7,251 bases of DNA from an uncultured Bacteroidales bacterium (GCA_947176875.1 CAMWSI010000039.1:1-7251); one strand, 5' to 3'. Counted from the first letter of the stretch, positions 1 to 6,260 are shown. Made by a program: numbers and translations. Notes: generated from the sequence alone by a model not told the origin.

Positions 1-433
1 TGCCGACCCCGTCCAGGAACGAGGGCCAGGGTTTGTTGGCCATCGCAAAAGCCTCGAGGCGTCCCATAACGATACAATTCGTGATAATCAGACTGACATA
101 CACCGACAATTGTTTGCTCACGTCGTATAAAAACGCTTTCAGGACCTGATCCACCAGAATCACCAATGCCGCAATGACCGTCAGCTGTACGATGATACGG
201 ATGCGGGGCGGAATCGTGTTCCGCAACAATGAGATAATCAGGTTTGCGAAAGCCGTCACCACCGTTACGGATATGGCCATGACCAAAGCCGGCTGCAACT
301 GTACGGTAACGGCCAAAGCCGAACAAATCCCCAATACCTGTACGGTTATCGGGTTATTGCCGCCCAAAGGCGTCGTTATCAATTTCAGATTCTTGGCCGA
401 GAACCAAGCTTCCCTTTCCTGCTGTTGTTCCAT
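1..433 (-). CDS. nqrD: Na+-translocating NADH:quinone reductase subunit D (NqrD), 3' end cut by window edge
   Basis: The gene starts at the ATG at 431-433 and stays open to the edge, giving 144 codons of a protein usually about 205-210 residues long. NqrD is an integral membrane subunit that pairs with NqrE; the two half-channel proteins hold an iron centre inside the membrane that relays electrons from NqrF towards the NqrC flavin. Seen here: a polar N-terminus, then a hydrophobic stretch beginning [17 protein letters not shown] (28-44), and a second motif [13 protein letters not shown] (118-130). Cys37 and Cys120 are 83 residues apart, the same spacing as the iron ligands Cys29 and Cys112 that I recall for Vibrio cholerae NqrD. 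The gene lies 50 bases after nqrC and should be cotranscribed with it. An in-frame TAA six codons upstream supports this start. No Shine-Dalgarno site is evident; the leader is AT-rich. The identification is secure. Confidence 0.96.
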   Translation of the reverse strand, partial: MEQQQEREAWFSAKNLKLITTPLGGNNPITVQVLGICSALAVTVQLQPALVMAISVTVVTAFANLIISLLRNTIPPRIRIIVQLTVIAALVILVDQVLKAFLYDVSKQLSVYVSLIITNCIVMGRLEAFAMANKPWPSFLDGVG

Positions 434-483
434 AATAAGAGCTGATACTTATTTTCTTTCAACAAATTCTATTGTCTCGCCGG

Positions 484-834
484 TTATTCCGCCTCTTGCC
501 GCTCGGGCTGTGCCGGTTCGGCCGGTTGCTCGGGTTGAACCGGTTGAGGCTCGGGCTGAACCGGCGTTTCGGGGGTTTCAGGCGTTTCGGGCGCCACAGG
601 CTGTTCCGGAACGACCGGTTCCGCCATCGGTTCGGGCGCGGGCTCCGGCGCAGGAACGGACTCCGGAACTGGCTGGCTTTCCATCTGTTCGACAACCGGC
701 TCTTTCTGCTGAACCGGCTCTTCCGGTTGCCGTACCGTACGGCGCGGCTGTTCGGACACCACCGGTTCCGGTTTCGCCTCCACCGTTTCCGCCATCCGCG
801 AACCGTCGTCCGACATCGCGGCAGACAAAGCGGA
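484..834 (-). other. Low-complexity Pro/Glu/Gln-rich tail of NqrC (residues 247-362)
   Basis: Roughly a quarter of these 116 residues are proline and about a fifth glutamate. Short units recur without a strict period: PAPEPAPEP, ETPETPETP, VQPEPQPVQPEQPAEP. The tail has no predicted helix, cysteine or hydrophobic segment and is net acidic. At DNA level this gives many copies of GAACCGG-like words, visible on the plus strand between about 520 and 780. Because the NqrC domain is extracytoplasmic, the tail should extend into the periplasm. By analogy with the Pro-rich region of TonB it could act as an extended spacer or a docking arm, but that is inference. DSA at residues 246-248 (bases 829-837), exactly at the junction, fits the D-S/T-A/I/L/V/M/T sequon of the Bacteroides general O-glycosylation system. 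Confidence 0.85.
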
Positions 835-1572
835 ATCGCCCTGCATACGGTTAAAATACGGAATATAATACGTCAGACAATCGCGTAACATATCCGAAAC
901 ACCGGTACTCGTAATCGTACCGCCGGAAATGGCATCCACGGCATGAACGGGATCCCCCTTATAATTCTTGACACCGCCTTTCTGCACGGTAATGGAAGTA
1001 AACCGTTGCTGCGCGTCAAAAATCCGCTTACCCGCAAACGGCTGTTGAAAAGCATCGCCCGCGATTTCGGCGCCCAAACCCGGCGTTTCTCCCTGATGGC
1101 TGAACGAGACGCCCAACACCGTATTCATATCGGTCGCAAACGTGATGTACCCCCAAATCGGTCCCCAAAGGCCTTTGCCATACAACGGAACGATATAACC
1201 GTCTTCGCCGTCCTTGCGGCAGACGAAAACCGGAAACGCGCCGTTCCCGCCCGCTTCCAACGCATTCTTCATGCTGATGTCGAACGCCCGTATCCCCGAA
1301 CCGCTCAACAACGAGCCGTCCGAACCGTAACGCGCCAACACCTCGCCCGCCGCGTCAATCGTCAATTCCTCACGGATACAACCGGCGTACAAGACCTCTG
1401 CGTCTTCGGCCGTTGAAGCGATACCTGCCGCTTTCAAGATATTCTGCATCGTCTCCACCTTGGCATTCCGCTCCTGAAAGGGTTTCAACAAAGTGGCGGC
1501 CAACGCCAGCAACGCGGCCACCGCCACCACCATAATCGTGGTGTAAATGTAAATATATTTATTCGAGAACAT
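484..1572 (-). CDS. nqrC: Na+-translocating NADH:quinone reductase subunit C (NqrC) with a long Pro/Glu-rich C-terminal tail
   Basis: A 362-residue protein; family members are usually about 230-260, and the excess is a C-terminal tail. NqrC carries a covalently bound FMN on a domain outside the cytoplasmic membrane and passes electrons to the NqrB flavin. Seen here: one N-terminal transmembrane helix (about 11-30); the conserved SHQGETPGLGAEI (158-170); and DAISGGTITS (213-222), which matches the family flavinylation motif, with Thr219 as the likely FMN-bearing residue (by analogy with Thr225 of V. cholerae). Attachment would need an ApbE flavin transferase, not encoded here. The recognisable domain ends near residue 245; 247-362 is low-complexity sequence described separately. 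The reading frame is continuous and the gene sits between nqrB (92-base gap) and nqrD (50-base gap), so the tail is not an obvious frameshift artefact. Start is the ATG at 1570-1572, directly before the membrane helix. Confidence 0.96.
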   Translation of the reverse strand: MFSNKYIYIYTTIMVVAVAALLALAATLLKPFQERNAKVETMQNILKAAGIASTAEDAEVLYAGCIREELTIDAAGEVLARYGSDGSLLSGSGIRAFDISMKNALEAGGNGAFPVFVCRKDGEDGYIVPLYGKGLWGPIWGYITFATDMNTVLGVSFSHQGETPGLGAEIAGDAFQQPFAGKRIFDAQQRFTSITVQKGGVKNYKGDPVHAVDAISGGTITSTGVSDMLRDCLTYYIPYFNRMQGDSALSAAMSDDGSRMAETVEAKPEPVVSEQPRRTVRQPEEPVQQKEPVVEQMESQPVPESVPAPEPAPEPMAEPVVPEQPVAPETPETPETPVQPEPQPVQPEQPAEPAQPERQEAE

Positions 1573-1580
1573 ACAACAAC

Positions 1581-1594
1581 GGGTATTCCCCCTA
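1581..1594 (-). promoter_or_regulatory. G-rich leader motif before nqrC
   Basis: Read on the minus strand this is TAGGGGGAATACCC, ending 8 bases before the nqrC ATG. Nearly the same string, AAAGGGGGAAACCC, precedes nqrB. The GGGGGA part could serve as a weak ribosome-binding element, and GGG/CCC could form a small stem that partly hides it. Function is inferred only from position and recurrence. Confidence 0.4.
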
Positions 1595-1630
1595 TTTAGT
1601 TTTTCAAAACATGTTCAATCGTCCGGCATC

Positions 1631-1647
1631 GCCCGGATCCGTCCGGC
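1631..1647 (-). other. Small GC-rich hairpin in the nqrB-nqrC gap
   Basis: The 92-base gap 1573-1664 contains a 6-bp stem (GCC-GGA with TCC-GGC, one bulged C at 1634) around a TCCG loop. It overlaps two direct copies of CGTCCGGC at 1620-1627 and 1640-1647, spaced 20 bases apart. No T-run follows, so it does not look like an intrinsic terminator. It may be an RNA stability or processing element between cistrons, or chance in GC-rich sequence. I see no gene in the gap. Confidence 0.35.
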
Positions 1648-1664
1648 GCTACGCTCGACTCAAT

Positions 1665-2795
1665 TCAAACATTTTCGGCCGTTTTAAGTTTCAAACGACG
1701 CTGACGGCGTTTGATATTGCGGTTCACGACCAGATAGTCTATAAGCGGCGCGAACGTATTCATGAACAGAATCGCCAGCATCATGCCTTCCGGGTAAGCC
1801 GGATTGAACACCCGTATCAACACGGCCAAAACGCCTATCAGGAAACCGTAAATCACTTTACCCCAATTGGTCTGCGCCGATGTAACCGGATCGGTCGCCA
1901 TAAATACGGCGCCGAACAGGAAGCCGCCCATCAGCAACTGATGCCAAGGCGTGGCCACCGTCGCGCCGGCGGCATGCGCCACCAGCCCCATCGAAAGGCC
2001 ACCCAAAACGACGGAAAGCATGACACGCAGGCTGCCGATTCCCGTCCACAACAGAATGACGGCACCGATCAGGATACATAACTTGGACGTCTCGCCCACC
2101 GCCCCCGGCATGAAGCCGAAAAACAACTGTCCCAGATCGGGCAGGCTCTCCGCCTGTCCATGCGACAAGGTCGCCAGCGCCGTAGGGCCCGAAGCCGCAT
2201 CGGCCACCCATACTTCATCGCCCGACATATGCGCCGGATAAGCGAAAAACAGGAAAGCGCGGGCCAACAAGGCCGGATTCCAGATATTCATACCGGTTCC
2301 ACCGAAAACCGCCTTACCGATAATCACGGCGAAAGCCGTCGCCACGGCCAACATCCACAACGGTACGTCAGGCGGACAAATCAACGGTATCAGGAAACCC
2401 GAAACCAGAAAGCCCTCGTTCACTTCATGCCCGCGATACTGCGCGAAAACGAACTCAATGCCCAAGCCGACCACATAACTGACAATCAGCATCGGCAACA
2501 CCTTCGTACAACCGAACCAAAACGTAGGCCAAAACGGCACCGTCTCGCCCAAGGCGTTGTAGTGCATCAAACCCACGTTATAGGTTCCGAACAGAAAGCA
2601 AGGCATCAAAGCCAGCACGACCATGATCATCGTCCGCTTCATGTCCAAACCGTCCCGCACGTGGGCGCCCCTGACCGTCACCGTATTCGGCACATACAAA
2701 AATGTCTCGAACGCATCGAACGTAGAATGCAAAAACGCGAATTTGCCTCCTTTTTCGAATTGCGGTTTAATCCGATCTAAAAATTTTCTCAACAT
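1665..2795 (-). CDS. nqrB: Na+-translocating NADH:quinone reductase subunit B (NqrB)
   Basis: A 376-residue polytopic membrane protein; the Vibrio protein is a little longer (about 410). NqrB holds a covalent FMN, contributes to riboflavin binding, and forms much of the Na+ path and quinone-reducing region. Seen here: a cytoplasmic N-terminus (1-50) containing VRDGLDMKRTM; repeated hydrophobic segments from about residue 53 to 355; GGTGMNIWNPALLARAF (165-181), a family signature; DAASGPTALATL (199-210), the flavinylation motif with Thr205 as the probable FMN acceptor (Thr236 in V. cholerae); MATDPVTSAQT (299-309), another conserved segment; and a basic C-terminus (KRRQRRLKLK). The motif has Pro where many homologues have Ala (SGPT instead of SGAT). 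It follows nqrA by 58 bases and uses the ATG at 2793-2795. Its cofactor residues are intact, so the subunit should be functional. Confidence 0.97.
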   Translation of the reverse strand: MLRKFLDRIKPQFEKGGKFAFLHSTFDAFETFLYVPNTVTVRGAHVRDGLDMKRTMIMVVLALMPCFLFGTYNVGLMHYNALGETVPFWPTFWFGCTKVLPMLIVSYVVGLGIEFVFAQYRGHEVNEGFLVSGFLIPLICPPDVPLWMLAVATAFAVIIGKAVFGGTGMNIWNPALLARAFLFFAYPAHMSGDEVWVADAASGPTALATLSHGQAESLPDLGQLFFGFMPGAVGETSKLCILIGAVILLWTGIGSLRVMLSVVLGGLSMGLVAHAAGATVATPWHQLLMGGFLFGAVFMATDPVTSAQTNWGKVIYGFLIGVLAVLIRVFNPAYPEGMMLAILFMNTFAPLIDYLVVNRNIKRRQRRLKLKTAENV

Positions 2796-2807
2796 AATAT
2801 GCGTATT

Positions 2808-2821
2808 GGGTTTCCCCCTTT
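2808..2821 (-). promoter_or_regulatory. G-rich leader motif before nqrB
   Basis: On the minus strand this reads AAAGGGGGAAACCC and ends 12 bases before the nqrB ATG. It matches the nqrC leader motif apart from the first bases and one missing T. It may be a ribosome-binding element or a small translation-control structure; no promoter was found in this 58-base gap. Confidence 0.4.
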
Positions 2822-2853
2822 TGATTCTTATTCCTTAATTACCGTCGTTGATG

Positions 2854-4278
2854 CTATTCGCTCATTTCCCGACGAATCAGTTCAAGTCCGTCCTTGATGA
2901 TCTGCTGTATGTCGGTCTTGGAGGCATCGATGTACTCGCAAAGCGCGAAATCCTCGGGCGACACTTCGTAAATCCCCAGATTCTCCATGGCCTCTATATC
3001 CTGCGTCATACAGGCTTTGAGCAACTGCATCGGATAAATATCCATCGGCAACACCTTCTCGAATTCGCCCGTCAATACGAACGCCCGCTTGCCGCCGTTC
3101 ACATTCGTATCGATACGGTAGGTGCGTTGCGGGAAAAACCACGAGAAAAACGTTTTGGAAAAACTGAACATATTGATGCCCAACGTCATCCAGCCCATAA
3201 AACGGTAACGATCGCCCTCCGGTATGACGGAAAAGAGATGATCGTAAGCCCCGAGATAACCCTGAGCCGAAATTTTCGTTCCCGTCAGCACATTGCCGCT
3301 GATAACGCGGATGCCGGCCGCATGGCGGCTGTCTTCGCCGTTCATGACCTCCAATCCGCATTCCATCCCTTTCACATTGTCTTGCAGAAAATAACGCACC
3401 GAAACCCCGGCCAGCACCTTATGATAACTCGTACGGATGACTTCCGAGCCGGCCAAAGCCACGATTTTGGTCGCGTCGTAACGGCCTTTGAGGAACAGAC
3501 GGCCGATAATCATGACATCCTGCGGGTGTACGTACCAGACTTCCTCGCCCTTATCGATAGGCGCGATATGGTGAATCTGTATGCCGACGTTGCCGCAGGG
3601 GTGCGGACCTTCGAAATAATGCAGTTCCGCCCGCTTACATTCGGTAAACGCCACGGCGTTGTTCTTATGCACATGCAATCCCAGATGAACCTTGCCCGCC
3701 GTCAGCGTACGCAAGACATCCACACCGGCCTGAAAATCCTCTTCGCGGCCATGGGCCAACATATCCATGTCCGGTGCCAGCGGCGCGGTATCGAAACAGG
3801 AGATGAATATATCGCGGGGCGTACGCGCGGGATCGGCTACCGTATCGTACGGACGGCGCCGGATATAAGGCCAAAGCCCGGCATTCAGCAATTGCGAAAC
3901 GGCCGTTTCGCGTTGCGCTTGGCTCCAAGTGGCCATATCGCTGGCGGTATAAGCGGTAAAAGCCTCGTAAGCAACCTCTTTATCGGCTTTGATACGGATT
4001 TCCTCTATACGGCGCTTAGGGCCGTACACGATTTTTTCCACCGTACCGCTTACCGGCGACGTCACTTTGACGGCTTCCCGGTTCTTGTCGAAGAACAACG
4101 GCGTACCGGCCTTGACCGTACTCCCCTCCTCCACCAACAATTTGGGACGCATATCCCAAAAATCGACCGGTTTCACGGCGTAATCTTCATAGAAAAATGC
4201 CGGGGCACGCAAAGAGCCGTCGGCTACGCCTTGTATGCGTATGTCTAAGCCTTTCCGCAACTTAATCACCTTATTCAT
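2854..4278 (-). CDS. nqrA: Na+-translocating NADH:quinone reductase subunit A (NqrA)
   Basis: A 474-residue soluble subunit on the cytoplasmic face of the Na+-NQR complex, slightly longer than the Vibrio protein (about 446). It anchors to NqrB and has been linked to quinone binding; it carries no iron-sulphur cluster. Seen here: the N-terminal family signature KLRKGLDIRIQG (6-17); a lipoyl-like barrel segment with SPVSGTVEKI (74-83); GPHPCGNVGIQIHHIAPI (224-241), matching the family GPHPAG...IH block; ALAGSEV (274-280); FEKVLPMDIYPMQLLKA (406-422); and LGIYEVSPEDFALCEY (434-449). As expected for this family, the C-terminus lacks the Cys clusters found in the related RnfC. It is the first gene of the nqr unit, with a promoter about 25 bases upstream and a start at the ATG at 4276-4278. 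Confidence 0.97.
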   Translation of the reverse strand: MNKVIKLRKGLDIRIQGVADGSLRAPAFFYEDYAVKPVDFWDMRPKLLVEEGSTVKAGTPLFFDKNREAVKVTSPVSGTVEKIVYGPKRRIEEIRIKADKEVAYEAFTAYTASDMATWSQAQRETAVSQLLNAGLWPYIRRRPYDTVADPARTPRDIFISCFDTAPLAPDMDMLAHGREEDFQAGVDVLRTLTAGKVHLGLHVHKNNAVAFTECKRAELHYFEGPHPCGNVGIQIHHIAPIDKGEEVWYVHPQDVMIIGRLFLKGRYDATKIVALAGSEVIRTSYHKVLAGVSVRYFLQDNVKGMECGLEVMNGEDSRHAAGIRVISGNVLTGTKISAQGYLGAYDHLFSVIPEGDRYRFMGWMTLGINMFSFSKTFFSWFFPQRTYRIDTNVNGGKRAFVLTGEFEKVLPMDIYPMQLLKACMTQDIEAMENLGIYEVSPEDFALCEYIDASKTDIQQIIKDGLELIRREMSE

Positions 4279-4303
4279 CTGAAAAATCGCTTAAAAATGA
4301 CTG

Positions 4304-4335
4304 CAAAGGTAGTTTTTTTTGCCCAAAGTGTCAAA
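4304..4335 (-). promoter_or_regulatory. Bacteroidota-type housekeeping promoter for the nqr operon
   Basis: Read on the minus strand, TTTG (4332-4335) is followed by exactly 20 bases and then TACCTTTG (4304-4311). This fits the -33 TTTG and -7 TAnnTTTG elements of the primary sigma factor of Bacteroides and relatives. The spacer includes a run of eight A residues just upstream of the -7 element. Transcription should start near 4297-4300, giving a leader of roughly 20 bases before the nqrA ATG, too short for a riboswitch. Confidence 0.8.
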
Positions 4336-4368
4336 TTACCTTTTCTTTGTCCGCAAAGAAAAGGTAAT
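4335..4368 (-). terminator. Perfect 15-bp inverted repeat between marC2 and nqrA; probable non-canonical terminator or REP-like hairpin
   Basis: On the plus strand, arms ATTACCTTTTCTTTG (4335-4349) and CAAAGAAAAGGTAAT (4354-4368) flank a TCCG loop, with no mismatch. It lies 52 bases past the marC2 stop and touches the -33 element of the nqr promoter, sharing base 4335. Its position fits an end to the upstream transcript, but no uninterrupted T-run follows on the minus strand, so it is not a textbook intrinsic terminator. Alternatives are a REP-like dispersed palindrome or a protein-binding operator. In the 142-base gap 4279-4420 I see nothing else except this hairpin, the promoter, and a weak AAGC-GGGG-GCTT stem near 4380-4391. 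Confidence 0.6.
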
Positions 4369-4420
4369 CCCACAAGAAAGCCCCCGCTTACGGATTTCAT
4401 CCCGTTGCGGTTCATTATAT

Positions 4421-5002
4421 TCAGAACAAAGAAGTCACGTTGTTGGCGAACAAGCGGACCGATATGGCCAAAAGTATGATCCCGAAAAATTTACGCATAA
4501 TATAAATGCCGCCCTGTCCGATGATCTTCTCCACCTTATCGACATAGCGGATCACGACATAGACCACCACCATATTCAGCACCAGCGCGATAAGGATATT
4601 CAACAGATTGTATTCCGCCCGCAACGAAAGGAGCGTCGTCAGCGTGCCGGCACCGGCGATGAGCGGGAATACGAGCGGCACAATCGTGGCCACGCCGCGC
4701 GGCCCGTCGTTCCGGAACACCTCTATGCCGAACGTCATTTCCACCGCCAACACGAAGATGACGAGCGATCCGGCCACGGCAAACGAAGACACGTCTATGC
4801 CGAACAATCCGAGCATGGCCTCCCCCAGAAACAGAAACGCCACGAGTATGGCCAACGAAATCAAGGCGGCCTGCCATGCGCTGACCCCGCCCCGGTTCTT
4901 GTTCAAATCGACGATGATGGGTATCGACCCCGTGATGTCGATGACCGCGAACAATACGACAAACGCACTGGCTATTTCCGACAAACTGAAATGTAGCGGC
5001 AT
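4421..5002 (-). CDS. MarC-family integral membrane protein (second of a pair)
   Basis: 193 residues with about six hydrophobic segments, the usual size and layout of the MarC (UPF0056) family, whose transported substrate is not firmly known; the early link to multiple antibiotic resistance in E. coli was not upheld. Seen here: FAVIDITGSIPIIVDL (18-33) corresponds to the family NPIGNxP signature, but with Ile-Asp in place of Asn-Pro; FPLIAGAGTLTTLLSL (112-127) corresponds to the PLLAGPG signature of the second half, with Ala for the central Pro. The frame is open further upstream, up to about 5215, but that stretch overlaps the preceding marC gene and encodes hydrophilic sequence. The ATG at 5000-5002, with a strong Shine-Dalgarno site 4 bases before it, is the better start. 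It lies 14 bases after the first MarC gene, so the two are almost certainly cotranscribed. Confidence 0.88.
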   Translation of the reverse strand: MPLHFSLSEIASAFVVLFAVIDITGSIPIIVDLNKNRGGVSAWQAALISLAILVAFLFLGEAMLGLFGIDVSSFAVAGSLVIFVLAVEMTFGIEVFRNDGPRGVATIVPLVFPLIAGAGTLTTLLSLRAEYNLLNILIALVLNMVVVYVVIRYVDKVEKIIGQGGIYIMRKFFGIILLAISVRLFANNVTSLF

Positions 5003-5004
5003 AG

Positions 5005-5012
5005 TTCCTCCC
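5005..5012 (-). promoter_or_regulatory. Strong Shine-Dalgarno site deciding the start of the second MarC gene
   Basis: The minus strand reads GGGAGGAACT directly before the ATG at 5002. A near-perfect anti-16S match is unusual in this phylum, where most starts lack one. It supports the 193-residue form over the longer open frame. Confidence 0.7.
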
Positions 5013-5016
5013 GATT

Positions 5017-5655
5017 TTAACCGGCCATCGCCATCCTGATGCCGTCTATGACCATATTGGTCCCCAAGATGGCCACGATCAACCCCATGAGTTTGCTCAA
5101 CACCAGAATGATGTCCTTCCCCAGAAAGCGATATATATAACGGCTGAAACTGAACGCGAAATAGGTCAATCCCAGCACGAAAGCCAAAATGAGGACGATT
5201 TCCAAGATATACCAATAGTTATGACCGGCCGCGTAATTCATCGCCGCCACAATCGTACCGGGGCCGGCCAGCATCGGAATCGCGAGCGGCGAAATGGCGA
5301 CGCTCTCGTCGAAGTCGGGAGCGGGCGCAGGCGTTCCGCCCGGACCGGACATGTTCTGAATCGTGGACTTCTTGGACTGCAGGAGTTCGAACCCCACGTA
5401 AAACAGCAACAGCCCGCCCGTAATCTTGAAAGCCGGAATCGTGATGCCGAAGAAATCGAATATATACTTTCCCATCAGGACGAACGCCAAAACGATGAAG
5501 AATGCCGTAACCGTAGCCGTCTTGGCTATTTTCCGGCAACTCGCCTCCGAGGCGCCGTCCGTTACCCCCATAAATATGGGTACATTCGCTATCGGATTGA
5601 TAATCGCGAACAAACTCGCGAAGACCGACAGACCGAACACAAACAAATCGTGCAT
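5017..5655 (-). CDS. MarC-family integral membrane protein (first of a pair)
   Basis: 212 residues with about six membrane segments arranged as two related halves. The first half carries FAIINPIANVPIFMGVT (16-32) with the classical Asn20-Pro21, and the second carries SPLAIPMLAGPGTIVAAM (122-139) with the classical Gly-Pro-Gly. Between them lies a hydrophilic loop rich in Gly and Pro (about 94-118). This is therefore a canonical MarC/UPF0056 protein of the inner membrane; the physiological substrate is unknown. It starts 15 bases after the NuoE-family gene, implying readthrough from the hydrogenase genes, and ends 14 bases before its divergent partner. It uses the ATG at 5653-5655; a GGGGA string lies just upstream. 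Confidence 0.92.
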   Translation of the reverse strand: MHDLFVFGLSVFASLFAIINPIANVPIFMGVTDGASEASCRKIAKTATVTAFFIVLAFVLMGKYIFDFFGITIPAFKITGGLLLFYVGFELLQSKKSTIQNMSGPGGTPAPAPDFDESVAISPLAIPMLAGPGTIVAAMNYAAGHNYWYILEIVLILAFVLGLTYFAFSFSRYIYRFLGKDIILVLSKLMGLIVAILGTNMVIDGIRMAMAG

Positions 5656-5670
5656 GATGTCCCCAACCGC

Positions 5671-6147
5671 CTACTTATATTCCGCTATGATATCCTTTAC
5701 CTGATCGGGCGTGAGCCGGCCATAGACCTTTTCGCCCACCATGGCTACGGGCGCCAATCCGCAAGCCCCCACACAACGCAGGCAATTGAGCGAGAATTTG
5801 CCGTCCGGCGTCGTTTCCCCCACGTTGATCTTGAGCTGACGCTTGAATTCGTCCAACACTTTCTCCGCCCCCCGCACATAGCAGGCGGTTCCCATACAAA
5901 TGGAAACCGGATGTTCACCCTTGGGCACCATGGAGAAAAACGAATAGAACGTCACGATGCCATAGACGTGCGCCACCGGCATGTTCAATTCGTGCGCAAC
6001 CACTTCCTGCACGGCCTCCGGCAAATAGCCGAACGCCCCTTGCACTTTATGCAACACATTGATAACTTCACCTTTGTCATTGTTATAAGCCTGACAAATT
6101 TCCCGGATTGCATTCACCTTGCTCTCCGACAACGTGATTCTTTTCAT
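5671..6147 (-). CDS. nuoE: NuoE-family [2Fe-2S] subunit of an NAD(H)-linked [FeFe] hydrogenase (HydC/HndA-like)
   Basis: 158 residues, the normal length for a stand-alone NuoE/HydC/HndA thioredoxin-fold [2Fe-2S] protein. The N-terminal helical part contains VQGAFGYLPEAVQEVVA (35-51) and VYGIVTFYSFF (61-71), both typical. The cluster ligands are Cys84 and Cys89 (CMGTAC) and Cys125 and Cys129 (CVGAC), followed by GLAPVAMV; Cys122 is an additional nearby cysteine. In multimeric [FeFe] hydrogenases this subunit works with a NuoF-like flavin protein and a HydA-like catalytic subunit, exchanging electrons among NAD(P)H, ferredoxin and H2 in the cytoplasm. Here it follows the catalytic subunit by 113 bases, which supports a hydrogenase role over complex I; no other nuo genes are seen. 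The symbol denotes the family; hydC or hndA may be more apt. Confidence 0.93.
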   Translation of the reverse strand: MKRITLSESKVNAIREICQAYNNDKGEVINVLHKVQGAFGYLPEAVQEVVAHELNMPVAHVYGIVTFYSFFSMVPKGEHPVSICMGTACYVRGAEKVLDEFKRQLKINVGETTPDGKFSLNCLRCVGACGLAPVAMVGEKVYGRLTPDQVKDIIAEYK

Positions 6148-6260
6148 ATGTCTTTCAATAATGTCTCTTGTTCAAAACCAAAACCATTTTCCGCCGCACT
6201 TCCGTTCCCGCGCAAGCCGTCCCGGAAATCCGACGGAAACACTTTCCGCACATCCGGCGT
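6148..6260 (-). other. 113-base gap between hydrogenase and NuoE-family genes, with a small hairpin
   Basis: No open frame or convincing Bacteroidota -7/-33 pair is visible here. A perfect 6-bp stem (CGGAAA and TTTCCG around CAC) lies at 6234-6248, just after the hydrogenase stop codon. It has no following T-run and is short, so termination is doubtful; it could protect or process an mRNA end. The 40 bases before the NuoE start are rich in T and A, usual for starts in this phylum. Confidence 0.35.

Noticed and set aside
487..834. The NqrC tail as a separate fused gene such as TonB
   Set aside because: There is no TonB C-terminal domain, membrane helix or own start in the tail; it is only low-complexity sequence.
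174..888. Plus-strand open frames with Arg- or Pro-rich products opposite nqrD and nqrC
   Set aside because: They reflect the antisense of the repetitive NqrC tail. The Pro-rich or Arg-rich look is a by-product of the GAACCGG-type repeats.
2848..4248. A 466-codon open frame on the plus strand opposite nqrA
   Set aside because: It is an antisense shadow of a clearly identified gene in GC-rich sequence; its His- and Arg-rich product has no recognisable motif.
5003..5215. A longer N-terminus for the second MarC protein
   Set aside because: The extra 71 codons overlap the first marC gene in another frame, are hydrophilic, and unlike MarC; a strong ribosome-binding site supports the ATG at 5002.
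6234..6248. Intrinsic terminator after the hydrogenase
   Set aside because: The stem is only 6 bp and no T-run follows on the minus strand; kept only as a minor note in the gap.
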